A DNA stretch of 64,000 nucleotides. Origin: Pseudomonadota bacterium. GTDB taxonomy: Bacteria > Desulfobacterota > Desulfovibrionia > Desulfovibrionales > Desulfomicrobiaceae. The stretch spans positions 1-64,000 of the forward strand of contig JAHIQM010000010.1 of NCBI GenBank assembly GCA_018902545.1. The letters are read 5' to 3'. Below the pieces are notes generated by a model. It saw only the letters and a program-made list of their open reading frames with translations, did not search any database and had not been told where the DNA came from. Of the stretch, positions 18,810 to 30,365 are shown piece after piece. Each line of letters begins with the position of its first letter. Position 1 is the stretch's first letter. The position numbers were made by a program, and so were the translations under genes.

Positions 18810-19064
18810 TCAGGCACTTTTCCGGTGCCATGAAGGCTCATCCACAATGCCCAGCAGCGCGTCTATGGATAAGTCTTCGTCGAGCAGGGGCCAGTGGATT
18901 CCGTAGCCGGAGGGCGAAACCTCGAAGGTGCCCAGTTCCCGTGGAGAGGCGTTGGCCAAGAGAGGAGAAATGGCCTTGAGCGGGAATTTTTTTTGTTCTC
19001 CATCGATACGGATCAGTAGACTGCCCGTTTCGAAACAAATATTGTCAACGACGTGCTTTTTCAT
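18810..19064 (-). CDS. DUF2442-type protein
   Basis: An 84-residue protein whose middle (FPLKAISPLLANASPREL, then SPSGYGIHWPLLDEDLSIDALLG) matches the DUF2442 family, small proteins often encoded with DUF4160 in suspected toxin-antitoxin-like pairs. The ATG at 19064 lies inside the end of the upstream DUF4160 gene, so the pair is co-translated. Base composition is more AT-rich than the flanking uvrA and hldD, suggesting acquisition. Biochemical role unknown. Confidence 0.75.
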   Translation of the reverse strand: MKKHVVDNICFETGSLLIRIDGEQKKFPLKAISPLLANASPRELGTFEVSPSGYGIHWPLLDEDLSIDALLGIVDEPSWHRKSA

Positions 19065-19314
19065 TTCTCTCACCTTGGAATACTTTCCACTGTTCTTCAA
19101 TATATTCAAAGTGTTCGAAGATTATTTTGCGGACAATCCTTTTTTCGGAGCGCGTGACATTAAAGGAGAATGCCTCTTCGATATCAAACGATTGCGTGTT
19201 GAGCCAGAATTTGCATTCCATTTCCCCTTTTCGGCAATGGATGTGGATGGGTTCGTTTCCTTCGTTGGCGTAAAAGAAAAGTCGCCAGCCAAGAAGCAGG
19301 AGGACTGTCGGCAT
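19045..19314 (-). CDS. DUF4160-type protein
   Basis: An 89-residue protein beginning MPTVLLLLGWRLFFYANEG followed by EPIHIHC and a KFWLN segment, the DUF4160 pattern. This family is usually the first gene of a two-gene module with DUF2442. AAGGA stands five bases before the second of two close ATGs, so 19314 is chosen. The gene overlaps the DUF2442 gene by 20 bases. Function is not established. Confidence 0.78.
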   Translation of the reverse strand: MPTVLLLLGWRLFFYANEGNEPIHIHCRKGEMECKFWLNTQSFDIEEAFSFNVTRSEKRIVRKIIFEHFEYIEEQWKVFQGERNEKARR

Positions 19315-19388
19315 GCTCATCCTTTTTGTTATGAATTTATTGTAGCAACATAACTCTGACTCCTGTGTTCGGCAAGCATGGCTCTTGA

Positions 19389-22130
<2,742 letters not shown>

Positions 22131-22182
22131 GAAGTCTCATTTGAGAAGGGTTAGAGGATGATATTTGACTTGCGGGATGCTT

Positions 22183-22210
22183 CCTATAACCATATGAGAA
22201 TGGCTGACAA
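22183..22210 (-). promoter_or_regulatory. Candidate uvrA promoter
   Basis: On the minus strand TTGTCA (22210-22205), 16 bases, then TATAGG (22188-22183). This puts a start site about 45 bases before the uvrA ATG. It matches sigma-70 spacing. No clear LexA palindrome was recognised. Confidence 0.4.
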
Positions 22211-22259
22211 GTGGCATTGGAAATACGCGATGAAATAGTGTTGCATTACGGAGACGTGA

Positions 22260-22838
22260 ATGAAAATTTCGCTTGGCGCAAAGACGCTGGCCCAGCCTGC
22301 GCCGTTGTGGATCGTCGGGTCGTATGATGAAGAGGGAAAGGCCAATGCCATGGCTGCGGCCTGGGGCGGCATATGCTGCTCAAAACCGCCGTGCATTGCA
22401 GTCTCCTTGCGTGAGGAACGCCACAGCTATGCATCCATCATCGCCCGCCGTGCGTTCACCATCAGCGTGCCTTCGGCCCGATACGCCGCGCAGGCCGATT
22501 ATTTCGGCATCGCATCGGGAAAAGCCGAGGACAAGTTCGCGGCTACGGGGCTGACCCCGGTGCGGTCTGAGCTGGTCGATGCCCCCTATGTGGGCGAATT
22601 TCCCCTGGTGCTCGAATGCACCCTGCTGCGCACGGTGGAGCTTGGCATGCATATTCAGTTTGTAGGGGAGATCGTCGATGTCAAGGCCGAGGAGGATGTC
22701 CTCGACCAGAAGGGCTATCCCGACGCGGCCAAGGTCCAGCCGATTATTTTCACCCCGGTGACCAGGGCCTACCACACCGTGGGCCAGTACCTGGGCCAGG
22801 CCTTCGAGATCGGCCGTCCTTTCGGCGATAAGAGCTAG
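22260..22838 (+). CDS. Flavoredoxin-like flavin reductase family protein
   Basis: A 192-residue FMN-binding split-barrel protein of the flavin reductase family. N-terminal LWIVGSYDEEGKANAMAAAW and ISVPSARYAAQADYFG follow the pattern of Desulfovibrio flavoredoxin, an FMN electron carrier linked to sulfite/thiosulfate reduction. GGAGACGT precedes the ATG. It is divergent from uvrA and followed 22 bases later by a GGDEF gene. The exact electron partners cannot be read from sequence. Confidence 0.8.
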   Translation: MKISLGAKTLAQPAPLWIVGSYDEEGKANAMAAAWGGICCSKPPCIAVSLREERHSYASIIARRAFTISVPSARYAAQADYFGIASGKAEDKFAATGLTPVRSELVDAPYVGEFPLVLECTLLRTVELGMHIQFVGEIVDVKAEEDVLDQKGYPDAAKVQPIIFTPVTRAYHTVGQYLGQAFEIGRPFGDKS

Positions 22839-22860
22839 CACCAAAATTTCGGGTGGGTAC

Positions 22861-23880
22861 ATGCAGCACGAAAACTTCTTTTGTTCGAACGATGTCGTCA
22901 AGTCTCTCATCAAGGCCAGGGTTCCGGCCAACTCCAAGTGGGGCGCGCTCATCCTCTATATGCGCTCTCTTTCGGAGTACGATTTCCTGTCCGCCGAGCA
23001 GAAGCGGCAGATGCAGACCCTGGTCATGGGTGTCGTGCGGGACGGGGATTTCTCCGAAAAGAAATTCAAGGAGATCGTGCGGCGCAAGGAGCAGATCCTC
23101 TACCAGACCTGGAACAAGAAGCTGGAGGAGACCTTCCGCGAAACTGTGGCCCTCATCGAGCACGTGCGTTCCCAGAACATCCAGCGCACCAAGGAGGTGC
23201 GCGACCTGCGGGAGACGACCATCAGCACGGTGACGGACCAGAACGCCCTGGAGGACATTGTCCTTGGGATCAAGGCCGCCTTCGAAAAGGTGCTCACGCA
23301 TATGGAGGAGGACACGCGGGATCTGGTGGAGATGAGTTATACGGACTCCCTGACCAAACTCAGCAACCGCCGGGCCTTTGATCGCTATTTTCAGACGACC
23401 CTGGTCGAGTACATGGTCACGGGCAAACCCATGAGCCTCATGTTCCTCGATATCGACCATTTCAAGGAATTCAACGACTCCTATGGGCACCGCATTGGAG
23501 ACCAGGCCTTGGTCACCGTGGCCAGCAAGCTGACGGGCTATGCGCAGAAATACGGCACCTCCCCGAACCGCAGCTTTTTCCCGGCCCGTTTCGGCGGAGA
23601 GGAGTTCGTGGTCGTCCTGCCCGGGGTGGGTCTTGCCGAGGCGGCGGATGACGCCGAGAACCTGCGTACCATCATTGAGGACTACAATTTCATCATCCGC
23701 GATCACAACGGCCAGGTGTTGCAGAAGGGCATCAAGATCACCGTGTCCATCGGCGTGGCCGAGCTGAAAAAGGACTGGGCCGACGAGCCCTCAGCCCGGC
23801 TCCTCGACGAGGCGGACAAGGCCATGTACCGGGCCAAGGGACGCGGGCGGAACAGGATCTGCACCATGGATGAGCGCTGA
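22861..23880 (+). CDS. Diguanylate cyclase (GGDEF protein)
   Basis: A 339-residue soluble protein with a helical N-terminal half of about 160 residues of no recognised family and a C-terminal GGDEF domain. The active-site motif is GGEEF at about 245-249, and FLDIDHFKEFNDSYGH carries the metal and base contacts, so activity in making c-di-GMP is likely. The RxxD inhibition site normally five residues before GGEEF is not present (the stretch reads RSFFPARF). It follows the flavoredoxin gene closely and ends at a strong terminator. Confidence 0.88.
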   Translation: MQHENFFCSNDVVKSLIKARVPANSKWGALILYMRSLSEYDFLSAEQKRQMQTLVMGVVRDGDFSEKKFKEIVRRKEQILYQTWNKKLEETFRETVALIEHVRSQNIQRTKEVRDLRETTISTVTDQNALEDIVLGIKAAFEKVLTHMEEDTRDLVEMSYTDSLTKLSNRRAFDRYFQTTLVEYMVTGKPMSLMFLDIDHFKEFNDSYGHRIGDQALVTVASKLTGYAQKYGTSPNRSFFPARFGGEEFVVVLPGVGLAEAADDAENLRTIIEDYNFIIRDHNGQVLQKGIKITVSIGVAELKKDWADEPSARLLDEADKAMYRAKGRGRNRICTMDER

Positions 23881-23906
23881 CCCAGTTGTGGGTGCCTGCA
23901 GTGGAA

Positions 23907-23935
23907 GGGCTCCCTGACCGGGGAGCTTTTTTTTT
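23907..23935 (+). terminator. Terminator after the GGDEF gene
   Basis: GCTCCC (23909-23914) pairs with GGGAGC (23921-23926), followed by nine T. It stands 27 bases after the stop codon. Confidence 0.88.
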
Positions 23936-23971
23936 GATGATGGAGGAACAGCGACGGACTGGTTTCGACCC

Positions 23972-25444
23972 TCAGGCGCTTCCCGCGATGATGGCTCTCA
24001 GGCGGACGGCGTAGGAATGCTCCGCACAGACGTGTTCCTGCCAGGCCCGGCGCAGCTCTTCCTTGCCTTTGGGGTTGGCGGCGAGGCTGCGTAGAAGTTC
24101 TGCTGCTTCACTGGGAGAGGCAAAGATCACGGCTCGGGCCAACTCCTGCGGGAATATTTTCATGCCGGGGGTGTCGTCCGTGAGCAGGAAGCCGCCGCAG
24201 GCCCACACGTCGAAGTGGCGCTGGGTCAGGCCGTGGGGCAGGAGCAGGCTGGTCAGGTTCAGGGAAAAGGACGCTCGGCGGTACACCTCGGCCAGCCCTG
24301 AGTAGTAGTCCACGGGGGACAGGAGCCTGGCTCCGGGCAGCAGCCCGCGCCACGCGTCGTCGCCGACAACAGTCAGATCGACCATTGCCGCAAGTGCGGT
24401 GAGGCAGTCCTGCCGCCATCTGGCCGAGGATGTTTCGGCGCCAAGGCCGATGGTCCGCACATCGTTTCCGGGCCAGAGCGCATGATCCGGCAGACGCTGC
24501 CTCCACCAGCCGAAGTGGGCCTCCCGACCGGACAGGGCCCGGGCCTCCTCGTCCAACTCCTGCGGAACGCGGCAGGCCGCGAAGAAGCGGTCCCGGTCCG
24601 GGAAGGCCGAGCGGCCGACAAAGGTCAGGTCCTTACCCGCCGGGCACGGCGGCCCGGGCGCGAAGAAGCGCGCGCTCGCGGCCAGGGGCAGATGTCTCGC
24701 GTCGGCCCCCAGGGTTCGCAGGGGCTCTACGAACCAGTCATCGGTGACGAAGAGGGGCAGGGTTTTCCAGAGCTGGCTTTTCTGGCCAGTGAGCAGATGC
24801 AGGGGATTGTCCACGCACCAGACAGCCACAGGCACCCCGGCCGCCTGCAGCAGGGCCTGGTTTTCCCCATACGGGTCCAGGCCGTGAAAGTTGACGCTCA
24901 GGAAAAGACCGGGTCGCTCCTGATCCAGCAAACGGATCAGGCTTTCGGGATCGAGGTTTGCGGGCAGGCGACGGGCTGCAAGGCCCATTTCCTGCGCCGC
25001 ATGGATCAGTTCGGGCATGATGAGGGCGTTCTCAGGTCCCGGCAGCCAAAGGCTTTTGTTCGGCTGGCTTAGCTGAGTTGGGCGCAGTCTGGCCAGCAGG
25101 GGGGCGAAAATGGATGGGAAGAGGCGACTTGCCGGGGTGTAGTGCAGGACGGGCATGCCGGGCGCCAGGCAGTGAGCCTGCGCGAGGGGGATGTCTTCCC
25201 AGTCGGCCGGGAGGGACGCGTGCCAGGCAGGGGGCATCTGCGAGTCGATCTCCGGCACGCGCAGCAGCAGGATCCGCCCCGCGCCGCCCGTGAACCGGGC
25301 GCAGAGTTCGGGTTCCGGACCGGGACAGGTGATGAGCAGATCCTCGCCGCGACCCTGAAGACGAAGATATTGCTCTCCTGCGGGGAGCGATGTAGAAATC
25401 CCTAGTTCGTTTTTCAACTTTACACGTATGGGTCTGGCTGGCAT
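23972..25444 (-). CDS. CgeB/DUF3880-type glycosyltransferase-like protein
   Basis: A 490-residue protein without membrane segments. The C-terminal half (LFVTDDWFVEPLRTLGADARHLPLAA, YRRASFSLNLTSLLLPHG, FDVWACGGFLLTDD) matches the glycosyl-transferase-1-like part of CgeB-family proteins, and the middle (GLFLSVNFHGLDPYGEN, VAVWCVDNPLHLL) the DUF3880 region. Such proteins are common in Desulfovibrio and near surface-glycan or flagellin-glycosylation genes; substrate unknown. It stands alone, divergent from rlmE with 47 bases between starts. Confidence 0.7.
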   Translation of the reverse strand: MPARPIRVKLKNELGISTSLPAGEQYLRLQGRGEDLLITCPGPEPELCARFTGGAGRILLLRVPEIDSQMPPAWHASLPADWEDIPLAQAHCLAPGMPVLHYTPASRLFPSIFAPLLARLRPTQLSQPNKSLWLPGPENALIMPELIHAAQEMGLAARRLPANLDPESLIRLLDQERPGLFLSVNFHGLDPYGENQALLQAAGVPVAVWCVDNPLHLLTGQKSQLWKTLPLFVTDDWFVEPLRTLGADARHLPLAASARFFAPGPPCPAGKDLTFVGRSAFPDRDRFFAACRVPQELDEEARALSGREAHFGWWRQRLPDHALWPGNDVRTIGLGAETSSARWRQDCLTALAAMVDLTVVGDDAWRGLLPGARLLSPVDYYSGLAEVYRRASFSLNLTSLLLPHGLTQRHFDVWACGGFLLTDDTPGMKIFPQELARAVIFASPSEAAELLRSLAANPKGKEELRRAWQEHVCAEHSYAVRLRAIIAGSA

Positions 25445-25491
25445 GAAGGCGCTCGCTTGGGTGGTCGGGATGCTGCCCCGGTCATAAAAGC

Positions 25492-26106
25492 ATGAAACAA
25501 TACCGCGATTACTATTTCAAAAAGGCCAAGCAGGACAATTATCCTGCCCGCTCCGTATACAAGCTTCAGGAAATGGACAAGGCGCACAAGCTCTTGCGCC
25601 AGGGCCAGAAAGTGCTTGATCTCGGCGCTTGCCCCGGTTCCTGGACTCTCTATGCCGCCGAGCGCGTCGGCGCGGGAGGGCGGGTGCTGGGCATCGACCT
25701 GAACATGCCGGACACCCGTTTTCCGGAGCAGGTCACATTTCTGCAGGAAGACATCTTTGCCCGCTCCCCACACTTTCTTGGGCATCTGCAGGCGCTTGCC
25801 CCTTTCGATGTGGTCATGAGCGACATGGCTCCCAAAACCACGGGCTCCAAGTTCACGGACCAGGCCCGCTCCATCCAGTTGGTGGAGGCGGCCTTCAATG
25901 TTGCCGAAGAATGGCTCGTCCCCGGCGGCACCTTTGTCGCCAAGGTTTTCGAGGGGCCGGATGTACAGCCCTTCGTGCAGTCCATAAAAGCCCGTTTCGC
26001 CAAGGTCGCGATGTTCAAGCCCAAAAGCAGCCGGGCGGAGAGCAAGGAGATATTCATTCTGGGACTGGGTTTTGTTCCCATGGCTGCCGAGGCTTTGCCC
26101 GCATAA
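25492..26106 (+). CDS. rlmE: 23S rRNA 2'-O-methyltransferase RlmE (FtsJ)
   Basis: Methylates U2552 of 23S rRNA late in 50S assembly. The 204-residue protein carries the SAM site LDLGACPGSWT and the K-D-K-E tetrad: Lys in ARSVYKLQ, Asp in VMSDMAPK, Lys in FVAKVFEG, Glu in SSRAESKE. The N terminus (MKQYRDYYFKKAKQDNYPAR) is typical. It begins a plus-strand run with yebC and ruvCAB. Confidence 0.95.
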   Translation: MKQYRDYYFKKAKQDNYPARSVYKLQEMDKAHKLLRQGQKVLDLGACPGSWTLYAAERVGAGGRVLGIDLNMPDTRFPEQVTFLQEDIFARSPHFLGHLQALAPFDVVMSDMAPKTTGSKFTDQARSIQLVEAAFNVAEEWLVPGGTFVAKVFEGPDVQPFVQSIKARFAKVAMFKPKSSRAESKEIFILGLGFVPMAAEALPA

Positions 26107-26127
26107 CTTTTTTTGGAGGATGATTGT

Positions 26128-26868
26128 ATGGCAGGACATAGTAAATGGAAGAACATCCAGCACCGCAAGGGGCGGCAGGATCTTAAACGCGGCAAGATGT
26201 TCACCAAGGTCACCAAGGAGATCATCCTGGCGGCCAAGGGCGGCGGCGATCCGGACATGAACGCCCGCCTGCGCGCGGCCATTGATGCTGCCAAGGCCGT
26301 GAACCTGCCCAAGGACAAGATCGAGACGGCCATCAAGAAGGGCACCGGCGAGCTGGCTTCCGAGGCGCTGGAAGAGATCATGTACGAAGGGTATGCGCCC
26401 GGCGGCGTGGCTATCCTCGTCGAGGCGGTCACGGACAACAGGAACCGCACCGTGGCCGAAGTGCGCCACATCCTCAGCAAGAACGGCGGGTCCATGGGCG
26501 CGGCGGGTTGCGTGGCCTGGATGTTCGACACCAAGGGCGTGTTCGCCTTTGACAAGGAAAAGTACACCGAGGACCAGCTGCTTGAAGCCGGACTCGAGGG
26601 CGGCGTTGAAGACATCCTCGATGATGACGATTCCTGGCAGGCGCTCTGCGCGGCCGAGGATTTCCAGACTGCCAAGGCCGCCTTCGAAGCTGCGGGCATC
26701 GAGATGATGAGCGCCGAACTGAACCGCATTCCCCAGAACACCGTGGCCGTGGACGTGGACACGGGGCGCAAGGTTATGAAGCTTTACGATGCTCTGGACG
26801 ACAACGACGACGTTCAGAACGTCTACGCCAACTTCGAGCTTCCGGCAGAACTTCTGGCCGAGATATAG
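26128..26868 (+). CDS. yebC: YebC/PmpR-family protein (TACO1-like)
   Basis: A 246-residue YebC protein beginning [18 protein letters not shown], the family signature. Family members have been described as transcription regulators or as factors helping ribosomes at proline stretches. GGAGG lies eight bases before the ATG at 26128. It is directly followed by ruvC, the common yebC-ruvCAB order, and lies 21 bases after rlmE. Confidence 0.95.
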   Translation: MAGHSKWKNIQHRKGRQDLKRGKMFTKVTKEIILAAKGGGDPDMNARLRAAIDAAKAVNLPKDKIETAIKKGTGELASEALEEIMYEGYAPGGVAILVEAVTDNRNRTVAEVRHILSKNGGSMGAAGCVAWMFDTKGVFAFDKEKYTEDQLLEAGLEGGVEDILDDDDSWQALCAAEDFQTAKAAFEAAGIEMMSAELNRIPQNTVAVDVDTGRKVMKLYDALDDNDDVQNVYANFELPAELLAEI

Positions 26869-26877
26869 CCAGGCCGC

Positions 26878-27411
26878 ATGACTGCCGAGCGCATCATCCT
26901 GGGGGTGGACCCCGGGTCACGCTGCATGGGCTACGGCCTGGTGCGGGAGCGGTCCGGGGTGTTGTCCCTGGTTGAGGCGGGGGTGGTGCGGCCGGACGAA
27001 GAGGCCATGAGCGCCCGTCTGGGGCTTATGTTCACCCGCATCGGCGAGCTCCTGCGCGCCCACGAGCCCCAGTCCGTGGCGGTGGAGAACGTCTTCTTCG
27101 CGCGCAACTCCGCCTCGGCCCTGAAGCTCGGCCAGGCGCGCGGCGCGGTGCTGGCCGCATGCGGCGTGCACGGGGCTCAGGTCTTTGGTTACGAACCGAC
27201 CCTGGTCAAGAAATCCCTGGTCGGGGCGGGGCGGGCCGAGAAGAGCCAGGTATCCTTCATGGTCGGCCAGCTCCTGGGCGTGAAGCCGGACTGGGCCGAG
27301 GACGCGGGCGACGCCCTGGCCCTGGCCATCTGCCATTTGAACCATTTTCGGTTCATGGCCGCCGTCAGTGCCGGTCAGGCCACTGGTCAAGACGGGGCAA
27401 CTCGTCTATAG
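26878..27411 (+). CDS. ruvC: Holliday junction resolvase RuvC
   Basis: RuvC cleaves Holliday junctions during recombination repair. The four acidic residues are seen in LGVDPGSR, VAVENVFFARN and EDAGDALALAICH. 177 residues, normal. It lies nine bases after yebC and nine before ruvA, in one operon. Confidence 0.95.
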   Translation: MTAERIILGVDPGSRCMGYGLVRERSGVLSLVEAGVVRPDEEAMSARLGLMFTRIGELLRAHEPQSVAVENVFFARNSASALKLGQARGAVLAACGVHGAQVFGYEPTLVKKSLVGAGRAEKSQVSFMVGQLLGVKPDWAEDAGDALALAICHLNHFRFMAAVSAGQATGQDGATRL

Positions 27412-27420
27412 CTCCCACAC

Positions 27421-28017
27421 ATGATAGCCTACCTTGAAGGAACGATCCTGCGCCGCGATGAAGAGTCTTGCGTCCTGCTTACGGCGGGGGGTGTGGGCTA
27501 TCAGGTACATCTGACCACACAGGGGGTGTCCACTCTTGGACCCGGGGCAGAGGTGGCCCGGCTTTTCATCCACACCCTGGTCCGCGAGGACGCGCTTGTT
27601 CTCTATGGATTTACATCCTGGGAGGAGCGGCAGGCCTTTGTGACCCTGCTCGGCGCGCCCAAGCTTGGGCCCAAGACGGCGCTGGCCATGCTTGGCTGTT
27701 ACGATACCGCGGAGCTGGCGGCATGCATCGCCCGCGAGGATGTCGCCGCCCTGACCCGCGTGCCCGGCATCGGCGCCAAGACGGCCAAACGCCTGCTCCT
27801 TGATCTGAAGGACAAGCTCGTGGCGCAGCCGTCCCTGGCTCCCGGCAGGATCGCGCCGAAGGTTTCGGCTGCTTCGGACTGCGCCGCTGCCCTGGCCTCC
27901 CTCGGATATGGGCGCCATGAGGTGGACGAGGTGGTCAGGACCGTGTTCGAAAAGGAGCCCGACCTCGATGCGGGCAGCGCCGTCCGGCAGGCCCTGAAGA
28001 TTTTTGCCGCCAAATAG
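27421..28017 (+). CDS. ruvA: Holliday junction DNA helicase subunit RuvA
   Basis: RuvA binds four-way junctions and recruits the RuvB motor. Domain I is the beta barrel starting [11 protein letters not shown]; domain II has the helix-hairpin-helix signatures [16 protein letters not shown] and [16 protein letters not shown]; domain III ends the 198-residue protein. The stop is one base before the ruvB start. Confidence 0.95.
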   Translation: MIAYLEGTILRRDEESCVLLTAGGVGYQVHLTTQGVSTLGPGAEVARLFIHTLVREDALVLYGFTSWEERQAFVTLLGAPKLGPKTALAMLGCYDTAELAACIAREDVAALTRVPGIGAKTAKRLLLDLKDKLVAQPSLAPGRIAPKVSAASDCAAALASLGYGRHEVDEVVRTVFEKEPDLDAGSAVRQALKIFAAK

Positions 28018-28018
28018 C

Positions 28019-28993
28019 ATGATGCAAAGTCCCAGCGAAGAGCATATCCGGCCCCGCACCCTGGACGATTTTATCGGCCAGGAGGATGTCCGCGGCAACC
28101 TGAAGATTTATCTGCAGGCCGCCAAGGAGCGTGGTCAGCAGCTGGATCACTGCCTGCTCTACGGCAACCCCGGCCTTGGCAAGACCACCCTGGCCCAGAT
28201 CATGGCCAGCGAGCTCGGCGTGAACATGGTCTCCACCTCCGGGCCGGTCCTGGAGCGCAGCGGCGATCTGGCCGCCATCCTGACCAGCCTGAACCGGCAC
28301 GACCTGCTTTTCATCGACGAGATTCACCGCATGCCGCCCATTGTGGAGGAGATCCTCTATCCGGGCATGGAAGACTTCAAGCTCGACCTCATCGTCGGGC
28401 AGGGGCCTGGGGCGCGTACGGTCAAGATAGAACTTGAGCCGTTCACCCTGGTCGGGGCGACGACCCGCATCGGGCTTTTGACGTCCCCGCTGCGCGACCG
28501 TTTCGGTGTGATCTGCCGGCTTGAGTTTTATAATCCTCAGGAATTGTCACTGATCGTGACGCGTGCCGCGCGCATCCTCGGGCTTGAGATCAGCCCTGAC
28601 GGAGCGCTCGAGATCGGCAAGCGCTCCAGAGGTACGCCGCGCATCGCCAACCGATTGCTGCGCCGCGTGGCCGATTACGCCCAAGTCGCCGGAAACGTGC
28701 TTATCGATGCGGACGTGGCAGCCAAGGGCCTTGATATCATGGATGTGGATTCGCGTGGTTTGGACATGATGGACCGCAAGATCCTCGAATGCATCATTGA
28801 CCATTTCGGCGGCGGGCCAGTGGGCGTGAAGACCATCGCGGCGGCCTGTTCCGAAGAGGTACGCACCATCGAGGATATCTACGAGCCTTACCTCATCCAG
28901 TGCGGGTTTTTGAAGCGTACCCCCCGGGGCCGGGTGGTCACGCCTAAGGCCTATCAGCACATCGACGGCGGGCTCAAGCTGCGCGGTCAGTAG
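28019..28993 (+). CDS. ruvB: Holliday junction branch-migration ATPase RuvB
   Basis: AAA+ motor that drives branch migration with RuvA. Walker A is [11 protein letters not shown], Walker [12 protein letters not shown], sensor 1 [18 protein letters not shown], and the C-terminal winged helix ends the protein ([17 protein letters not shown]). The ATG at 28019 lies one base after the ruvA stop; an in-frame TTG further upstream would overlap ruvA. 324 residues is normal. Confidence 0.95.
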   Translation: MMQSPSEEHIRPRTLDDFIGQEDVRGNLKIYLQAAKERGQQLDHCLLYGNPGLGKTTLAQIMASELGVNMVSTSGPVLERSGDLAAILTSLNRHDLLFIDEIHRMPPIVEEILYPGMEDFKLDLIVGQGPGARTVKIELEPFTLVGATTRIGLLTSPLRDRFGVICRLEFYNPQELSLIVTRAARILGLEISPDGALEIGKRSRGTPRIANRLLRRVADYAQVAGNVLIDADVAAKGLDIMDVDSRGLDMMDRKILECIIDHFGGGPVGVKTIAAACSEEVRTIEDIYEPYLIQCGFLKRTPRGRVVTPKAYQHIDGGLKLRGQ

Positions 28994-29080
28994 GCAGGGG
29001 TGTCGCGCCCGGGAATTTTCCGGTTATCGGTTTCGCTCTCACTTTTTTGGATCCAGATCACATAAGCCCAGCGAGGAGTC

Positions 29081-29761
29081 ATGAAAGTCATTGATCCGTG
29101 TTTTTCCTTCATGCACCTGCCTGACGGCGAGTTTGTGCTGAGCCATCTCGAACTGGCGGCGCGGACCTGTTACAAATCCGAGGACAAGGCCAGCCCCGAC
29201 TCGGCCCGCAAGCTTCTGTCCCGCATTGTGCGCCTGGGGCATGACAGCGTTCTGGAGCACATATCCGTGACCGTGCGCATTATCTGCGACCGGGGCGTGA
29301 CCCACGAACTGGTGCGTCACCGCCTGTGCTCCTTTTCCCAGGAAAGCACGCGCTACGCCAACTACGCCCAGGACAAGTTCGGCAGCGAGATCACCGTCAT
29401 ACGTCCTTTTTTCTGGGCTGAAGATGACGAGCGCTACCAGATGTGGCTCTCGGCAATGCAGGCCTGCGAGGACGCCTACCTGCGTTTGGTGCAGGCCGGA
29501 GCCACGGCGCAGGAAGCGCGCAGTGTGCTGCCCAACAGCCTGAAGACCGAGATCGTGACCACGGCCAACATCCGGGAATGGCGGCATATCTTCAAACTTC
29601 GCTGCGATCGGGCCGCCCATCCGCAGATGCGTCAGATCATGCTTCCGTTGCTGGGCGCGTTCAAAGAGCGTATCCCCCTGCTCTTCGACGATCTGGGGGA
29701 ACGATTTTCCCAGGACATGGCCGAGTTGGCCGCCGAAGGCGCTGCCGCCCGGCTCTACTGA
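29081..29761 (+). CDS. thyX: Flavin-dependent thymidylate synthase ThyX
   Basis: ThyX makes dTMP from dUMP using FAD and methylenetetrahydrofolate. The ThyX motif runs R79-H80-R81-x2-S84 to S89-x-R91 (RHRLCSFSQESTR). 226 residues, a normal ThyX length. No thyA was seen. The gene starts 87 bases after ruvB and ends at a strong terminator. Confidence 0.95.
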   Translation: MKVIDPCFSFMHLPDGEFVLSHLELAARTCYKSEDKASPDSARKLLSRIVRLGHDSVLEHISVTVRIICDRGVTHELVRHRLCSFSQESTRYANYAQDKFGSEITVIRPFFWAEDDERYQMWLSAMQACEDAYLRLVQAGATAQEARSVLPNSLKTEIVTTANIREWRHIFKLRCDRAAHPQMRQIMLPLLGAFKERIPLLFDDLGERFSQDMAELAAEGAAARLY

Positions 29762-29790
29762 TTTTTTTCCTTCTCTAAAAAAATACCTGC

Positions 29791-29819
29791 GGGCATGTTC
29801 AAAAAACGTGCCCTTTTTT
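29791..29819 (+). terminator. Terminator after thyX
   Basis: GGGCATGTT (29791-29799) pairs with AACGTGCCC (29805-29813) around CAAAA and is followed by six T. Confidence 0.9.
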
Positions 29820-29943
29820 GTTTTTTGGATGTGAGGAAATGTCTGACAGAATCGTAGTATGCCCCGGAAACAAGCCTTAAGGCGAATTAATCTCCGTTTT
29901 GTCTTTCCATTGCAGAAAATTCGGAGCGCGTTGCTCCGTTTTT
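29820..29943 (+). other. Non-coding interval between two plus-strand terminators
   Basis: No gene is seen. The stretch ends with a second perfect terminator, CGGAGC-GCGTT-GCTCCG-TTTTT (29922-29943), which has no coding gene between it and the thyX terminator. This is the pattern expected of a short RNA gene, but a convincing promoter was not found. Confidence 0.35.
29922..29943 (+). terminator. Second intrinsic terminator downstream of thyX
   Basis: Perfect 6-bp stem CGGAGC/GCTCCG with loop GCGTT and five T. Confidence 0.75.
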
Positions 29944-30365
29944 CTAGGCCTTGATGGGTAATTTCATAGTCAAGCAGAAAAGTCAGATTACGTAGAAATA
30001 AGTATTTACGCTTATATTTGAGGTAAGTATATTTCGCGACAGTTTGTCGGCAGAGAAAGGCCTGGAAGTTTCAAGCCTTTAGAGCTGAAATATGAAATTT
30101 CAAGAAAATAGCAGAAAATAAGAGATATTATTTTTTTACCTGTGGATAAGTTTTCATCATATGTTGAAAACAAAGTGTTGACAACTCGGGAGGCCCGGTT
30201 GGCGGGATAATGTCAGCTTGGCGTCAGCGCCACAAAAGCCATAGGTAAGAGGGAAGTCTATATATTTGAACATGTTGTCCTGTATACAAAGAGATGGTCC
30301 AAGTCGCGTCTGGCTGGCAATACCGGAGTTGTCGCAGGACTGTCGCTTGGCTAGATACCTTTCCC
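29944..30365 (+). other. AT-rich leader of dnaA with a DnaA box
   Basis: About 420 bases without a gene, much richer in A and T than the surroundings, especially 29960-30140. It contains one perfect DnaA box (30141-30149), an inverted repeat TTTTCA/TGAAAA at 30151-30170, and AAAGGC/GCCTTT at 30056-30080. It could be a replication-origin segment or simply the autoregulated promoter region of dnaA. Only one perfect box was found, fewer than a typical oriC. Confidence 0.4.
30141..30149 (-). promoter_or_regulatory. DnaA box
   Basis: TGTGGATAA on the plus strand is the exact complement of the consensus TTATCCACA. It lies 217 bases before the dnaA start codon. Confidence 0.65.

Noticed and set aside
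30178-30211. TTGACA and GATAAT as a dnaA promoter
   Set aside because: The spacing is 22 bases, too long for a standard sigma-70 promoter.
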